Shown piece by piece: positions 40,119 to 48,056 of a stretch of 64,000 nucleotides of DNA. This DNA is from Pseudomonadota bacterium (GTDB lineage: Bacteria; Pseudomonadota; Alphaproteobacteria; Acetobacterales; Acetobacteraceae). The DNA is taken from the NCBI GenBank assembly GCA_021849425.1, contig JAJZSY010000002.1, positions 1 to 64,000 on the forward strand, read 5' to 3'. The notes below the pieces were generated by a model. The model had not been told where the DNA came from. It saw only the letters and a program-made list of their open reading frames with translations, and ran no database searches. The translations under genes were made by a program, and so were the position numbers. Position 1 is the stretch's first letter. Every line of letters starts with the position of its first letter.

Positions 40119-41030
40119 ATGACGCAGTTTCAGAGCATGGACAGTTACCTGCGCGACCGGATCAGGGCATGGCCACAGACGCCGCCGGGGCTTGAACCCG
40201 CAGATGCGGACGAGCGCGGGGTGTGGCTGCGGGCCCGGCCGGGACCGGTTCAGGAAACCGAGGCCCCTGCCCTGAAGATTCCCGGCGCCTCGCGGATGCG
40301 AACCTTCCCCGACGGGCTGTGGTTGTGGTTCGGCGGCAATAGCGCCGATCCGTTCGTCGATCTCTTCGCGATCGAGATCTGCGGCAGCTTGCAGAACCTG
40401 CTCGACAAGCGGTCCCGCTATGCGCCGAGCCTGCATTCGCTGCTGGTCTCCTGCCCCGCCGGATGGATGCGCCGGCCAGTCTGCGCGCAGGACCCGACGC
40501 AGCGATGGCAGCGGATCGGCCTGCTCGATGCCGCACCGGAGACGCCAACCGCGCTGCCGGTGCGCGACATCAGGGTTCTCTATGCGCTGAAGCCCAAGCA
40601 TTTCAGGGAATTCACCGCCGGAAGCATCGCGCATCCGCACGAATTGTTCGCGCCTGTGGACATATTGCTCGACGAGGCGGGCTGGCGGGCGCCGGGGTTG
40701 CGGCGGTTTCTCTGCCACGCCGCGCGGCGCGCGAATTACTGGGATTCAGCCTGGTGCGGCGGCGACGAAGCCGGGGGCGGCGAGTTGCAAGCCGGCGCGC
40801 GCGATGGCGTCACGGGCGAGATCGGGACGATCGGAAATCATGCCATCGACGCCGAACCCGATCATCCGGTCGAACGCCTCGGCGGTGTTGACGGTCCAGG
40901 GCAACACGAGGAGGCCGAGCGCGTGGGCCTCGCGGACTTCGCTCTGCTGGAGCGTCCCGTGAAACGGCGCCCAGCACACGGCCCCCAGGGCCGCGACCGC
41001 GCGCGGGAGCTGGCCGCCGAATGCGTCTAG
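40119..41030 (+). CDS. Hypothetical protein, 3' end antisense to phosphodiesterase gene
   Basis: A 303-aa ORF that I do not recognise. Residues 1 to about 208 have balanced composition with many Trp, Phe and Tyr residues and strong G/C third-position bias, so this part looks truly coding. The last 95 residues overlap the convergent glycerophosphodiesterase gene for 285 bp; their Gly/Glu/Arg-rich sequence looks like an antisense shadow. The protein may simply read through to the TAG at 41028, or a mutation may have removed an earlier stop. No signal peptide or membrane helix is evident. A second ATG at 40137 is possible. Confidence 0.5.
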   Translation: MTQFQSMDSYLRDRIRAWPQTPPGLEPADADERGVWLRARPGPVQETEAPALKIPGASRMRTFPDGLWLWFGGNSADPFVDLFAIEICGSLQNLLDKRSRYAPSLHSLLVSCPAGWMRRPVCAQDPTQRWQRIGLLDAAPETPTALPVRDIRVLYALKPKHFREFTAGSIAHPHELFAPVDILLDEAGWRAPGLRRFLCHAARRANYWDSAWCGGDEAGGGELQAGARDGVTGEIGTIGNHAIDAEPDHPVERLGGVDGPGQHEEAERVGLADFALLERPVKRRPAHGPQGRDRARELAAECV

Positions 41031-41672
41031 ATCGATGCCGCCGAGCCAGAGCGGGGCGGCCTCCACCGTATCCGGCGCGGTGAGGCCGCACCGGCGCAGG
41101 CCCGGCTCGATTGCCGCCGCGGCGCGCAGCACCCGCCAGTCGAAGGCAAAGAGCAGCGTACGCCCGATGGCGCGATGACGGCGGAGCGTGTCGATCACCG
41201 CGGCGGCCATGCGTTCGGGCGTCGCCGTGCGGTCGGGATGGTCGGGGAAGGTCTTGACCTCCACCAGGAGATCGCGGCCGGCAAGCGCCTCGATCACCGC
41301 ATCGAGCGTGGGAATCCGCGCGCCATCCGCCGGCGCCTGGGCGGGGTAGCGCGCGGCATAGTCCGATCCCGGCCGCAGCCGGCCGACATCGTAGGCGGCG
41401 AGTTCGGCGAAGCGTTGCGCGCGAAGCAGCGGGGCGGCTTCGGGCGCGAGCCAGTTCCCTGCCCCATCGCGCGCGATGTCGGGATTGAGGCGCGGATCGT
41501 GGTGAACCACCACGACATCATCGGCGGTCAGGCCGACATCGAATTCGGCGCCGGTCAGGTCGAGCGACGCGATCGCGGCGAAGCCCTCGATGGTGTTTTC
41601 GGGACGCAGGCCGCGCGCGCCACGATGGCCGAACAGAGCGATGGAGCGCGGCGATGCGGCGGCGTCGGTCAT
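40746..41672 (-). CDS. ugpQ: Glycerophosphodiester phosphodiesterase
   Basis: A 308-aa GDPD-fold enzyme. The catalytic HRGARGLRPENT at the N-terminus and the metal-binding EFDVGLTADDVVVVHHDP are present, and DLLVEVKTFP supplies the next metal ligand. It hydrolyses glycerophosphodiesters to glycerol 3-phosphate and an alcohol. No signal peptide is visible, so it is probably cytoplasmic. It lies 15 nt downstream of the ABC exporter gene. Confidence 0.88.
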   Translation of the reverse strand: MTDAAASPRSIALFGHRGARGLRPENTIEGFAAIASLDLTGAEFDVGLTADDVVVVHHDPRLNPDIARDGAGNWLAPEAAPLLRAQRFAELAAYDVGRLRPGSDYAARYPAQAPADGARIPTLDAVIEALAGRDLLVEVKTFPDHPDRTATPERMAAAVIDTLRRHRAIGRTLLFAFDWRVLRAAAAIEPGLRRCGLTAPDTVEAAPLWLGGIDLDAFGGQLPRAVAALGAVCWAPFHGTLQQSEVREAHALGLLVLPWTVNTAEAFDRMIGFGVDGMISDRPDLARDAIARAGLQLAAPGFVAAAPG

Positions 41673-41687
41673 GGCGGGTCTTTCGGG

Positions 41688-43454
41688 TCAGGCGGTCTCG
41701 GCTGCGTCGACGCGGGCATGGCCGCCCTCGCCGGGGCTGATGCGCATGCGCCTGGGATGCAGGCGGATCAGGCTTTCGTGATGGGCGATCGAGACGATCT
41801 GCATCGCCGGCAGGCGGGCGCGCAGCATGGCGAAGAGGCTGGCGGCCGACTCCTCGTCGAGCGCGGAGAGCGCCTCGTCGAGGAACAGCCAGTCCGGCCG
41901 CGCGACCAGCACGCGCGCAAGGGCGAGGCGCTGCTGCTCGCCGCCCGACAGGCGCAGCGCCCAGTTGTCGACATGTTCGAGACGCAGGCCGAGGCCGCCG
42001 AGGCCGACCTCGGCGAGGGCCGCGCGGACGGTTTCGTCGTCCACCTCGTATTCCTGCTGCGGATAGGCGACCGCGCGCTTGAGCGAGCCGAGCGGAAAAT
42101 AGGGTTTCTGGGGCAGGAACATCGCCGTGCCGGAGGGCCGGGCGACGCGGCCGCGGCCGAACGGCCAGATACCGGCGAGCGCGCGGAACAGTGTGGATTT
42201 TCCGGTGCCGGAGGGGCCGGTGATGACCACCGGCTCGCCGCGCTCGATGGCGAGGCTGGCGCCGGCGAAAAGATGCCGCCCGTCGGGCAGCGAGACGGTG
42301 AGATCTTCGGCATGCAGTGCTGCATCCGCCGGCGCGACGACATGGTCGGGCCGGTGCGCGTGCGCCTGCTTCACCGCGCGCTCGAACCCATCGAGACGCT
42401 GCACGGTGGCGCGCCAGCCGACCAGCTGCGGATAGGCCGAAACGAACCAGGAGAACGAGCCCTGCACGTTGCCGAAGATATTGTTGATCTGCAGCAGCAG
42501 GCCGAGGGTGAAGAGGCCGGAGAAATAGCCGGGGGCGGCGATCAGGATCGGGAAGATGATCGCCACCTGGCTGAAGCCGATGGTGAAGAAGTTCAGCGCC
42601 TTGGTGCGCTTCATGATCTTCCACCAGTTGAGGTAGATCGCATGGAAGCGCTGCTTCAGGCCGACCCCTTCCTCGGCCTCGCCGCCATAGAGCGCGATCT
42701 GCTCGGTGTTCTCGCGCACGCGGATGAGATTGAAGCGGAAATCGGCGTCGACCTGCTGCTGCTGGAAGCTCAGCGGGATCAGTTTCCAGCCGATCACATG
42801 GGTCAGATAGGTGCCGATGAGCGAATAGACGATCGCGATCCAGACCAGATAGCCGGGGATCACCAGGCCAAGCAGGTGCAGCGGCGGCACCAGGAACCAC
42901 AGCACGAAGATAAAGCTGCAGAGGTTCACGATATTGGAGATGAAGCTGATGCCAAGGGACAGGTTGTTGGAGACGAAGCTGCGCAGGTCGTCAGCGATCC
43001 GCTGGTCGGGGTTATCGAGCGGGCTGCCGGCCTCGGCCTTCAGGCTGAGCTGGTAATGCGCGCGGTTGGCCAGCCAGTCAGCCACGAAATTTTCGGTGAT
43101 CCAGCGGCGCCAGCGGATTTCCAGCATCTGCTGGAGATAGAAGGCGTAGACGCCGACGAGGATGTTGAGGGTGGCGATCTCGGTGAAACCGGGGACGAAC
43201 CAGGGATAGCCCTTGATCATCCGGTAGGTGAAGATCGACTGCCAGAAACCGGCGGCGTCCTTGGCCTGGAGCGCGTTGTAGAAGATCTTGTACCAGTAGG
43301 AATAAAGAACGTTGAGATAGACCGAGACGAGGTTGAGGGCGATGATGGTCGCGAGCAGGGCCAGCGCCGGCCAGCGCTCTTTCGAGGCGAAATAGGGCCG
43401 GGCGAGGCGCCAGGCATCCGCCAGGGCGGCGATCACCGCGCGCAGGAACCTCAT
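41688..43454 (-). CDS. ABC transporter with fused membrane and ATPase domains (YddA/BacA-like)
   Basis: A 588-aa half-transporter. The membrane domain of about 370 residues belongs to the SbmA/BacA-like group (SFQQQQVDADFRFNLIRVRE, RENTEQIALYGGE). The ATPase has Walker A GPSGTGKST, signature LSGGEQQRLALARVLV and Walker B LFLDEALSALD. Members move very-long-chain fatty acids, peptides or cobalamin; direction and substrate cannot be told. Its start overlaps the DUF1499 gene by ATGA. Confidence 0.85.
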   Translation of the reverse strand: MRFLRAVIAALADAWRLARPYFASKERWPALALLATIIALNLVSVYLNVLYSYWYKIFYNALQAKDAAGFWQSIFTYRMIKGYPWFVPGFTEIATLNILVGVYAFYLQQMLEIRWRRWITENFVADWLANRAHYQLSLKAEAGSPLDNPDQRIADDLRSFVSNNLSLGISFISNIVNLCSFIFVLWFLVPPLHLLGLVIPGYLVWIAIVYSLIGTYLTHVIGWKLIPLSFQQQQVDADFRFNLIRVRENTEQIALYGGEAEEGVGLKQRFHAIYLNWWKIMKRTKALNFFTIGFSQVAIIFPILIAAPGYFSGLFTLGLLLQINNIFGNVQGSFSWFVSAYPQLVGWRATVQRLDGFERAVKQAHAHRPDHVVAPADAALHAEDLTVSLPDGRHLFAGASLAIERGEPVVITGPSGTGKSTLFRALAGIWPFGRGRVARPSGTAMFLPQKPYFPLGSLKRAVAYPQQEYEVDDETVRAALAEVGLGGLGLRLEHVDNWALRLSGGEQQRLALARVLVARPDWLFLDEALSALDEESAASLFAMLRARLPAMQIVSIAHHESLIRLHPRRMRISPGEGGHARVDAAETA

Positions 43455-43933
43455 GAACGCGGTGCCGCCGCGCGGGAGATGGCATCGAGCCAGCGCCGCA
43501 GCCGGGCGGCATTGGCGCCGAAATCCGAATAGCCGTAGAGCGAGCGGGAATAGAGGATCAGGTCGCTGCCGCCGGCCGGGTCGGGGCGGACCTGAGCGAT
43601 CACCACATCGGGGAAGTTCGCCACGGGCGTGCGCGCGACCCAGGCTTGCTGCATCCGGGCCGGATCGGCCGAGAGGCCATAGGTTCGCGGCTCGGCGGCC
43701 GCGACACGGGCGACGAGCGCATAGAGCGCGGCGGGCGGCAGGCCGTAGCGCGGCGTGTCGAACGTGGGTTTCGGGGTGAAGCCGGCGGGGGCCGCCAGCG
43801 CCTTGTTGGGCGAGGCCGGGAGGGCGAGATGGGGGAAATCGACATACCCCGGCGGGGTGACGCCGGCGGCGCCGGCGAAGCCGCAGGCGGGGAAGACGAT
43901 GCTGAGCAGCAGGGGCAACAATCCAACAGCCAT
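43451..43933 (-). CDS. DUF1499 family protein, probable lipoprotein
   Basis: A 160-aa protein. The N-terminus (MAVGLLPLLLSIVFPACG) looks like a lipoprotein signal with Cys-17. The DUF1499 core follows: SPNKALAAPAGFTP, DVVIAQVRPDP and the C-terminal YSRSLYGYSDFGANAARL. Function of the family is unknown. The ATG overlaps the DUF3253 stop (TGATG), and the stop overlaps the ABC gene, so translation is coupled. Confidence 0.8.
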   Translation of the reverse strand: MAVGLLPLLLSIVFPACGFAGAAGVTPPGYVDFPHLALPASPNKALAAPAGFTPKPTFDTPRYGLPPAALYALVARVAAAEPRTYGLSADPARMQQAWVARTPVANFPDVVIAQVRPDPAGGSDLILYSRSLYGYSDFGANAARLRRWLDAISRAAAPRS

Positions 43934-44241
43934 CAGGCGGTCTCTCCGGGAGGAATGGCGGGCTGGGCGAGACGAATGACGCCCCGCACGGCATCGGGTT
44001 CGACCACCTTGCCCTTGCGCAGGATCACGATGCTGCCCTCGCGGGCAAGGTCGAGCGCGGTGCGGCGGATGGTGGCGAGGTGATGGCGCCAGGCGCCGGG
44101 CGCGGTTTCGCCGCGCGCGGCGGCGAGATGCCGGGCGGCATCCGTCGGGCAGATCGAGGCGCCTGGCCGACAGGCAGCGAGGGCACCGCGAATCGCGCGG
44201 CCGGCTTCGTCGGGGCTGGCAGAGTGCGGAGCACGGGTCAT
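43933..44241 (-). CDS. DUF3253 protein
   Basis: A 102-aa protein from the ATG at 44241. It shows the winged-helix-like DUF3253 pattern: DEAGRAIRGALAACRPGAS, CPTDAARHLA and REGSIVILRKGKVV. A longer reading frame upstream is Arg/Pro-rich and not convincing. Function is unknown; the fold may bind nucleic acid. It begins the four-gene unit ending in the phosphodiesterase. Confidence 0.75.
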   Translation of the reverse strand: MTRAPHSASPDEAGRAIRGALAACRPGASICPTDAARHLAAARGETAPGAWRHHLATIRRTALDLAREGSIVILRKGKVVEPDAVRGVIRLAQPAIPPGETA

Positions 44242-44323
44242 GCCGTCATGTCTGGCGCGGATCGGGCGTTCCGGCAAGCTCCCGCGCCGCCAACCGCGAA
44301 GGGTTCGGGCCGTGCGGCGCGGC

Positions 44324-45226
44324 TCAGATCCCGGCCGGCAGCCGCGCGCGAAGCATGTCCGCCGCCATGGCGGGCCCGATCCATGGTCCCTGCACCTCGG
44401 CGATTCCGAGCTCCCGGGCTTTCTGCAATTCGGACTCGGTTTCCACCCCATCGAGCAGGACGGTGACGTCGAACCGGCGGGCGATGTCGATCGCGGCGCG
44501 GATCAGCACCACGTCCGGCCCGGCGGGATCGGCCACCAGGGCGCGAACCAGCCGGCGGTCGAATTTGAGGCCGCTGAACGGCAGGCGGGACAGCAGGGCA
44601 AGCCCCCCGAAATCGTGACCGAACCCTTCGAGGATGACGCCAATTCCGGCGTCCCGCAGGCCGGCGATCTGCTGCTGGAGATGCTCGCCGCCGATCACGA
44701 GGTCGGCTTCGTCGATCAGGATGTCGAGCCTCTGGAGGTCGATGCCGAGCGGCTCGAAGGCCTGGCGCACGAGGCCGACGGCGTAGCCATCCCCGAGGGT
44801 GGCGCCAGGAAGCGGAACGCCGACATGCCAGCCCGGCGGCCCGGCGGCGAGTTCGGCCGCGACGGCGCGCAGCGTGTAGGACAGCATGTCGTGACGCAGC
44901 ATCGCCCGGTCGATCCCGCGCAGCAGGGGAGCGACCGGCATCAGGCCGCGGCGGCGGTTCGGCAGGCCGAGCCAGAGATCGGCGCCAACGAACCGCTCGG
45001 CGGAGGGGGCGAGGCTGAGGCGCGGGATGTAGCGGCGGACGAAACTGTCCTGCCGCAAGGCATCGGCGAGGCGGGCCGCCCGCTTGCGCTGCTCGCCGGC
45101 TTCGAGACGGCGGAGCGACGCGCGCTCGCGACGCTCCGTTTCAGCCGAACCGGACTCCGAAACGCCCGACCGAACCGGCGCGGTGGCCGCTGTCGGCCGA
45201 AAGTCCGGTGACTGCGATACACTCAA
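44324..45226 (-). CDS. Degenerate EAL-domain protein, probably non-catalytic
   Basis: A 300-aa protein whose residues about 75-295 follow the EAL fold. The canonical EAL is ADL here. The DDFG-type motif reads EGFGHDFGG, the EGVET motif reads DGVETESEL, and the NIS-type segment reads VPLPG. The KID-like lysine is kept (LKFDRRLV). With most metal ligands changed, hydrolysis of cyclic di-GMP is unlikely, and binding or a protein-interaction role is more plausible. An N-terminal helical, Arg-rich segment precedes the domain. No GGDEF domain is attached. Confidence 0.75.
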   Translation of the reverse strand: MSVSQSPDFRPTAATAPVRSGVSESGSAETERRERASLRRLEAGEQRKRAARLADALRQDSFVRRYIPRLSLAPSAERFVGADLWLGLPNRRRGLMPVAPLLRGIDRAMLRHDMLSYTLRAVAAELAAGPPGWHVGVPLPGATLGDGYAVGLVRQAFEPLGIDLQRLDILIDEADLVIGGEHLQQQIAGLRDAGIGVILEGFGHDFGGLALLSRLPFSGLKFDRRLVRALVADPAGPDVVLIRAAIDIARRFDVTVLLDGVETESELQKARELGIAEVQGPWIGPAMAADMLRARLPAGI

Positions 45227-45337
45227 AAGACACTACTCCATCGACGCGTCCCACGTGACGGGATGATGAAGCAGGATGGGTAAAATATACCTTAACGTGA
45301 CACGATAAATGCGACGACGAGCTTATTTCAGGGCGTT

Positions 45338-46174
45338 TCAGACGCCGATCGTGTCGAGCAGGCGGGTGGTGCCAAGACGGGCGGCGGCGAGCAGGCGGGC
45401 GCCCGAATCGAGCGCCGCGAGCGGGGCCAGACTCGTTTCGTCGACGAGTTCGAGATAATCTAGGACGAACCCGCCGGCGGCGAGCGTCTGCCGGCTCGCG
45501 GCAAGGGTCGCGCCGACCGGGGCGCCGGCGCGCAGCTCGTCGCGCGTGCGTAGCAGGACCCGATGCAGCAGCGGCGCGCGGGCGCGCTCGGCGGCGTCGA
45601 GATAACGGTTGCGCGAGGACATCGCGAGGCCGTCTGCCTCGCGCAGGGTCGGGCCGACGACAATCTCCACCGGCAGGAACAGGTCGCTCGCGACGCGGCG
45701 AATGACCTGCACCTGCTGCCAGTCCTTCTCGCCGAACCAGGCGGCGTTCGGCCCCACCTGGCCGAGCAGCTTGGCCACGACCGTCGCCACGCCCCGGTAA
45801 TGGCCGGGTCGGACCGCGCCTTCGAGCACCGTCGACAGCCCGGCGACATCGATCATGGTGGCATCGCCGGGCGGATACATCGTCGCCACCTCGGGTAGCC
45901 AGGCCAGCGCGCAGCCGGCATCGGCGAGCAGCGCGCAGTCGCGCGCGGGGTCGCGCGGGTAGCGGGTGAAATCCTCGTTCGGACCGAACTGGGTGGGGTT
46001 GACGAAGATGGAGGCGGCCACGACGTGCCCGGCCGCGCGGGCCGCGCGAACCAGGGAGAGATGGCCCTCGTGCAGCGCGCCCATGGTCGGCACCAGAGCG
46101 AGGGAGGCACGGCCGCCTTCCGCCAGCGCCGCGCGGGCGGCCCGCAGGTCGTGGAGATGACGGACGATCTGCAT
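45338..46174 (-). CDS. panC: Pantoate-beta-alanine ligase
   Basis: A 278-aa pantothenate synthetase that joins pantoate and beta-alanine using ATP. Motifs: VPTMGALHEGHLSLVR with the HxGH signature, VNPTQFGPNEDF, YRGVATVV, GEKDWQQ and the KMSKS-like MSSRNRYL. Length is standard. The ATG at 46174 was chosen over an in-frame upstream start that adds a non-conserved extension. No other pan genes are close. Confidence 0.93.
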   Translation of the reverse strand: MQIVRHLHDLRAARAALAEGGRASLALVPTMGALHEGHLSLVRAARAAGHVVAASIFVNPTQFGPNEDFTRYPRDPARDCALLADAGCALAWLPEVATMYPPGDATMIDVAGLSTVLEGAVRPGHYRGVATVVAKLLGQVGPNAAWFGEKDWQQVQVIRRVASDLFLPVEIVVGPTLREADGLAMSSRNRYLDAAERARAPLLHRVLLRTRDELRAGAPVGATLAASRQTLAAGGFVLDYLELVDETSLAPLAALDSGARLLAAARLGTTRLLDTIGV

Positions 46175-46373
46175 GGTGTGTCTCCATGAAAGACGGCTGG
46201 TTGAGGGCGTTTTGAGGGAATCCGGCGGCCGCGTCCATGCCCGCTGGCGGAAGGCTGTTCCGCCGGCAAAGGCGCGGCCATACATTCGTGAAAACATAAA
46301 CTATCCGCGAGCGGGCCGCGCCGGAGGCGGAAGCGCACTTTGGAAATCGGCGGGGTAACTATATGTAGCGGTC

Positions 46374-48056
46374 ATGGCACGCCAATCGTCTCCCGCGAAA
46401 CAGTGGATCCATCAGGAAATCAGGCTTGGAGGACGCCGCGCCCGGCTCGCGATCGGGCTCGGCATCGCCTCCACCCTCATCGCGATCGGGCAGATCGCCT
46501 GCGCCGCCGGGCTGCTGGCCGCGGCGATCGCGCCGGGGCATCTGCCCGTCGCGCTGCTCGGGCTCGGCTTCATCACCGCCGCCCTGCTGCGGGCGGGGCT
46601 GATCGTCGGCCAGGAACACGAGGCGAGCCGGCTCGGCATCGCCGCCCGCCGGCGGCTGCGCAGCGACACGCTGGGCCGGCTGATGAGCGCGGGGCCGGGG
46701 CTGCTGCGCGGGCGGCATTCGGCGGAGCTGTCGATCATCGTGGTCGACCGCGTCGAGGCGATGAACGGGCTGCACGGGCGCTGGATTCCGGCGGCGCGGC
46801 TCGCCGCGATCGGGCCGGCGCTGGTCGCGCTCGCCGCCGCGATCGCGGACTGGCGCAGCGGGCTCATCCTAGCGGTGAGCGGCGTTCTGGTGCCGGTGTT
46901 CATGGCCATGACCGGGATTGGCACCGGGGTCGCGGCGCGGCGCCAGTTCACCGCGATGGCGCGGTTGCAGACCCGCTTTCTCGATCGCGTGCGCGGCATC
47001 GCCACCATCGTGCTGGCCGGGCGCGCGGAGGCCGAGGCGGCATCGCTCGGCCGCGCCGCCGACGAGTTGCGCCACCGCACCATGCGAATTCTGCGCATCG
47101 CCTTCCTCAACGCCACGGCGCTCGACCTGCTGGCCGCGGCGGCGCTGGTGGGGATCGCCATCCGCTTCGCCGGGCCGCTGCTCGCCGGCCACGCAGCACT
47201 GGCGCCGACCGCGCTGTTCTGCGTGCTGCTGGTGCCGGAGTTCTTCGCGCCGCTGCGCGCGTTCTCGGCCGTGTATCAGGACCGGATGACCGCGCAGACC
47301 GCGGCCGAAGACCTGGTCGGCCTGCCCGAGCCGCAGACGGTCGCGGTGCCGCCGGATGCCATCCGCACGGTGACGGCGCGGGGCATCACGATCGGTTTCG
47401 AGCAGGTCGGCTTCGCCTGGAGCGAGGCGCGCGGCCCGGTGTTGCAGGATCTCAGCTTCCAGTTGCCCGCGGGGGAGATGATGATGCTGGTCGGCCCCTC
47501 GGGCGCCGGAAAATCCACCATCATCGAGCTGCTCCTTGGCTATATCAGGCCGCAATCCGGGCGGATCACGCTGAACGGCGCGCCGATCGAGACGATCGTG
47601 CCAGACGCCCTCGCCCGCATGACGGCGCTGATCAGCCAGCGGCCGGTGCTGTTCGCCGGAACGATCGAGGAGAATATCCGGATGGGCCGGCCGGAGGCGA
47701 GCGAGGCCGACCTGCTGGAGGCGGCGCGGCTCGCGCGGGTGAGCGAGTTCGCCGACCAGCTTCCCGAAGGACTGGCGACCCGCATCGGCGATGGCGGCTA
47801 CGGGCTGTCGGGCGGCCAGGCGCAGCGGATCGCGATTGCCCGCGCCTTTCTCAAGGATGCCAGCCTGCTGCTGCTCGACGAGCCGACCGCGCAGCTCGAT
47901 CCGGCGACCGAGCGCGAGGTGGTGGACAGCCTCAGGCGGCTGGCGATCGGGCGGACCGTAGTGCTCGCCAGCCATGCCGCCTTCGCCCATGAATTCAGCG
48001 GCCGCAAGCTCGATCTCGGCGTCGCGCAGGCGGCGCGGCTCGAGGGGGTGGCGTGA
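46374..48056 (+). CDS. cydD: Thiol/heme ABC exporter subunit CydD
   Basis: A 560-aa half-exporter. Six-helix membrane domain (about residues 1-320) followed by an ATPase with Walker A GPSGAGKST, signature LSGGQAQRIAIARAFL and Walker B LLLLDEPTAQLD. CydDC exports glutathione/cysteine and binds heme, and is required for assembly of cytochrome bd oxidase. It is coupled by TGATG to cydC. No cydAB genes are in the window. Confidence 0.88.
   Translation: MARQSSPAKQWIHQEIRLGGRRARLAIGLGIASTLIAIGQIACAAGLLAAAIAPGHLPVALLGLGFITAALLRAGLIVGQEHEASRLGIAARRRLRSDTLGRLMSAGPGLLRGRHSAELSIIVVDRVEAMNGLHGRWIPAARLAAIGPALVALAAAIADWRSGLILAVSGVLVPVFMAMTGIGTGVAARRQFTAMARLQTRFLDRVRGIATIVLAGRAEAEAASLGRAADELRHRTMRILRIAFLNATALDLLAAAALVGIAIRFAGPLLAGHAALAPTALFCVLLVPEFFAPLRAFSAVYQDRMTAQTAAEDLVGLPEPQTVAVPPDAIRTVTARGITIGFEQVGFAWSEARGPVLQDLSFQLPAGEMMMLVGPSGAGKSTIIELLLGYIRPQSGRITLNGAPIETIVPDALARMTALISQRPVLFAGTIEENIRMGRPEASEADLLEAARLARVSEFADQLPEGLATRIGDGGYGLSGGQAQRIAIARAFLKDASLLLLDEPTAQLDPATEREVVDSLRRLAIGRTVVLASHAAFAHEFSGRKLDLGVAQAARLEGVA

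Noticed and set aside
40095-40718. Minus-strand 207-codon frame opposite the unknown gene
   Set aside because: Composition is shadow-like (Arg/Pro/Gln-rich), whereas the plus frame has balanced residues and a promoter-like upstream region.
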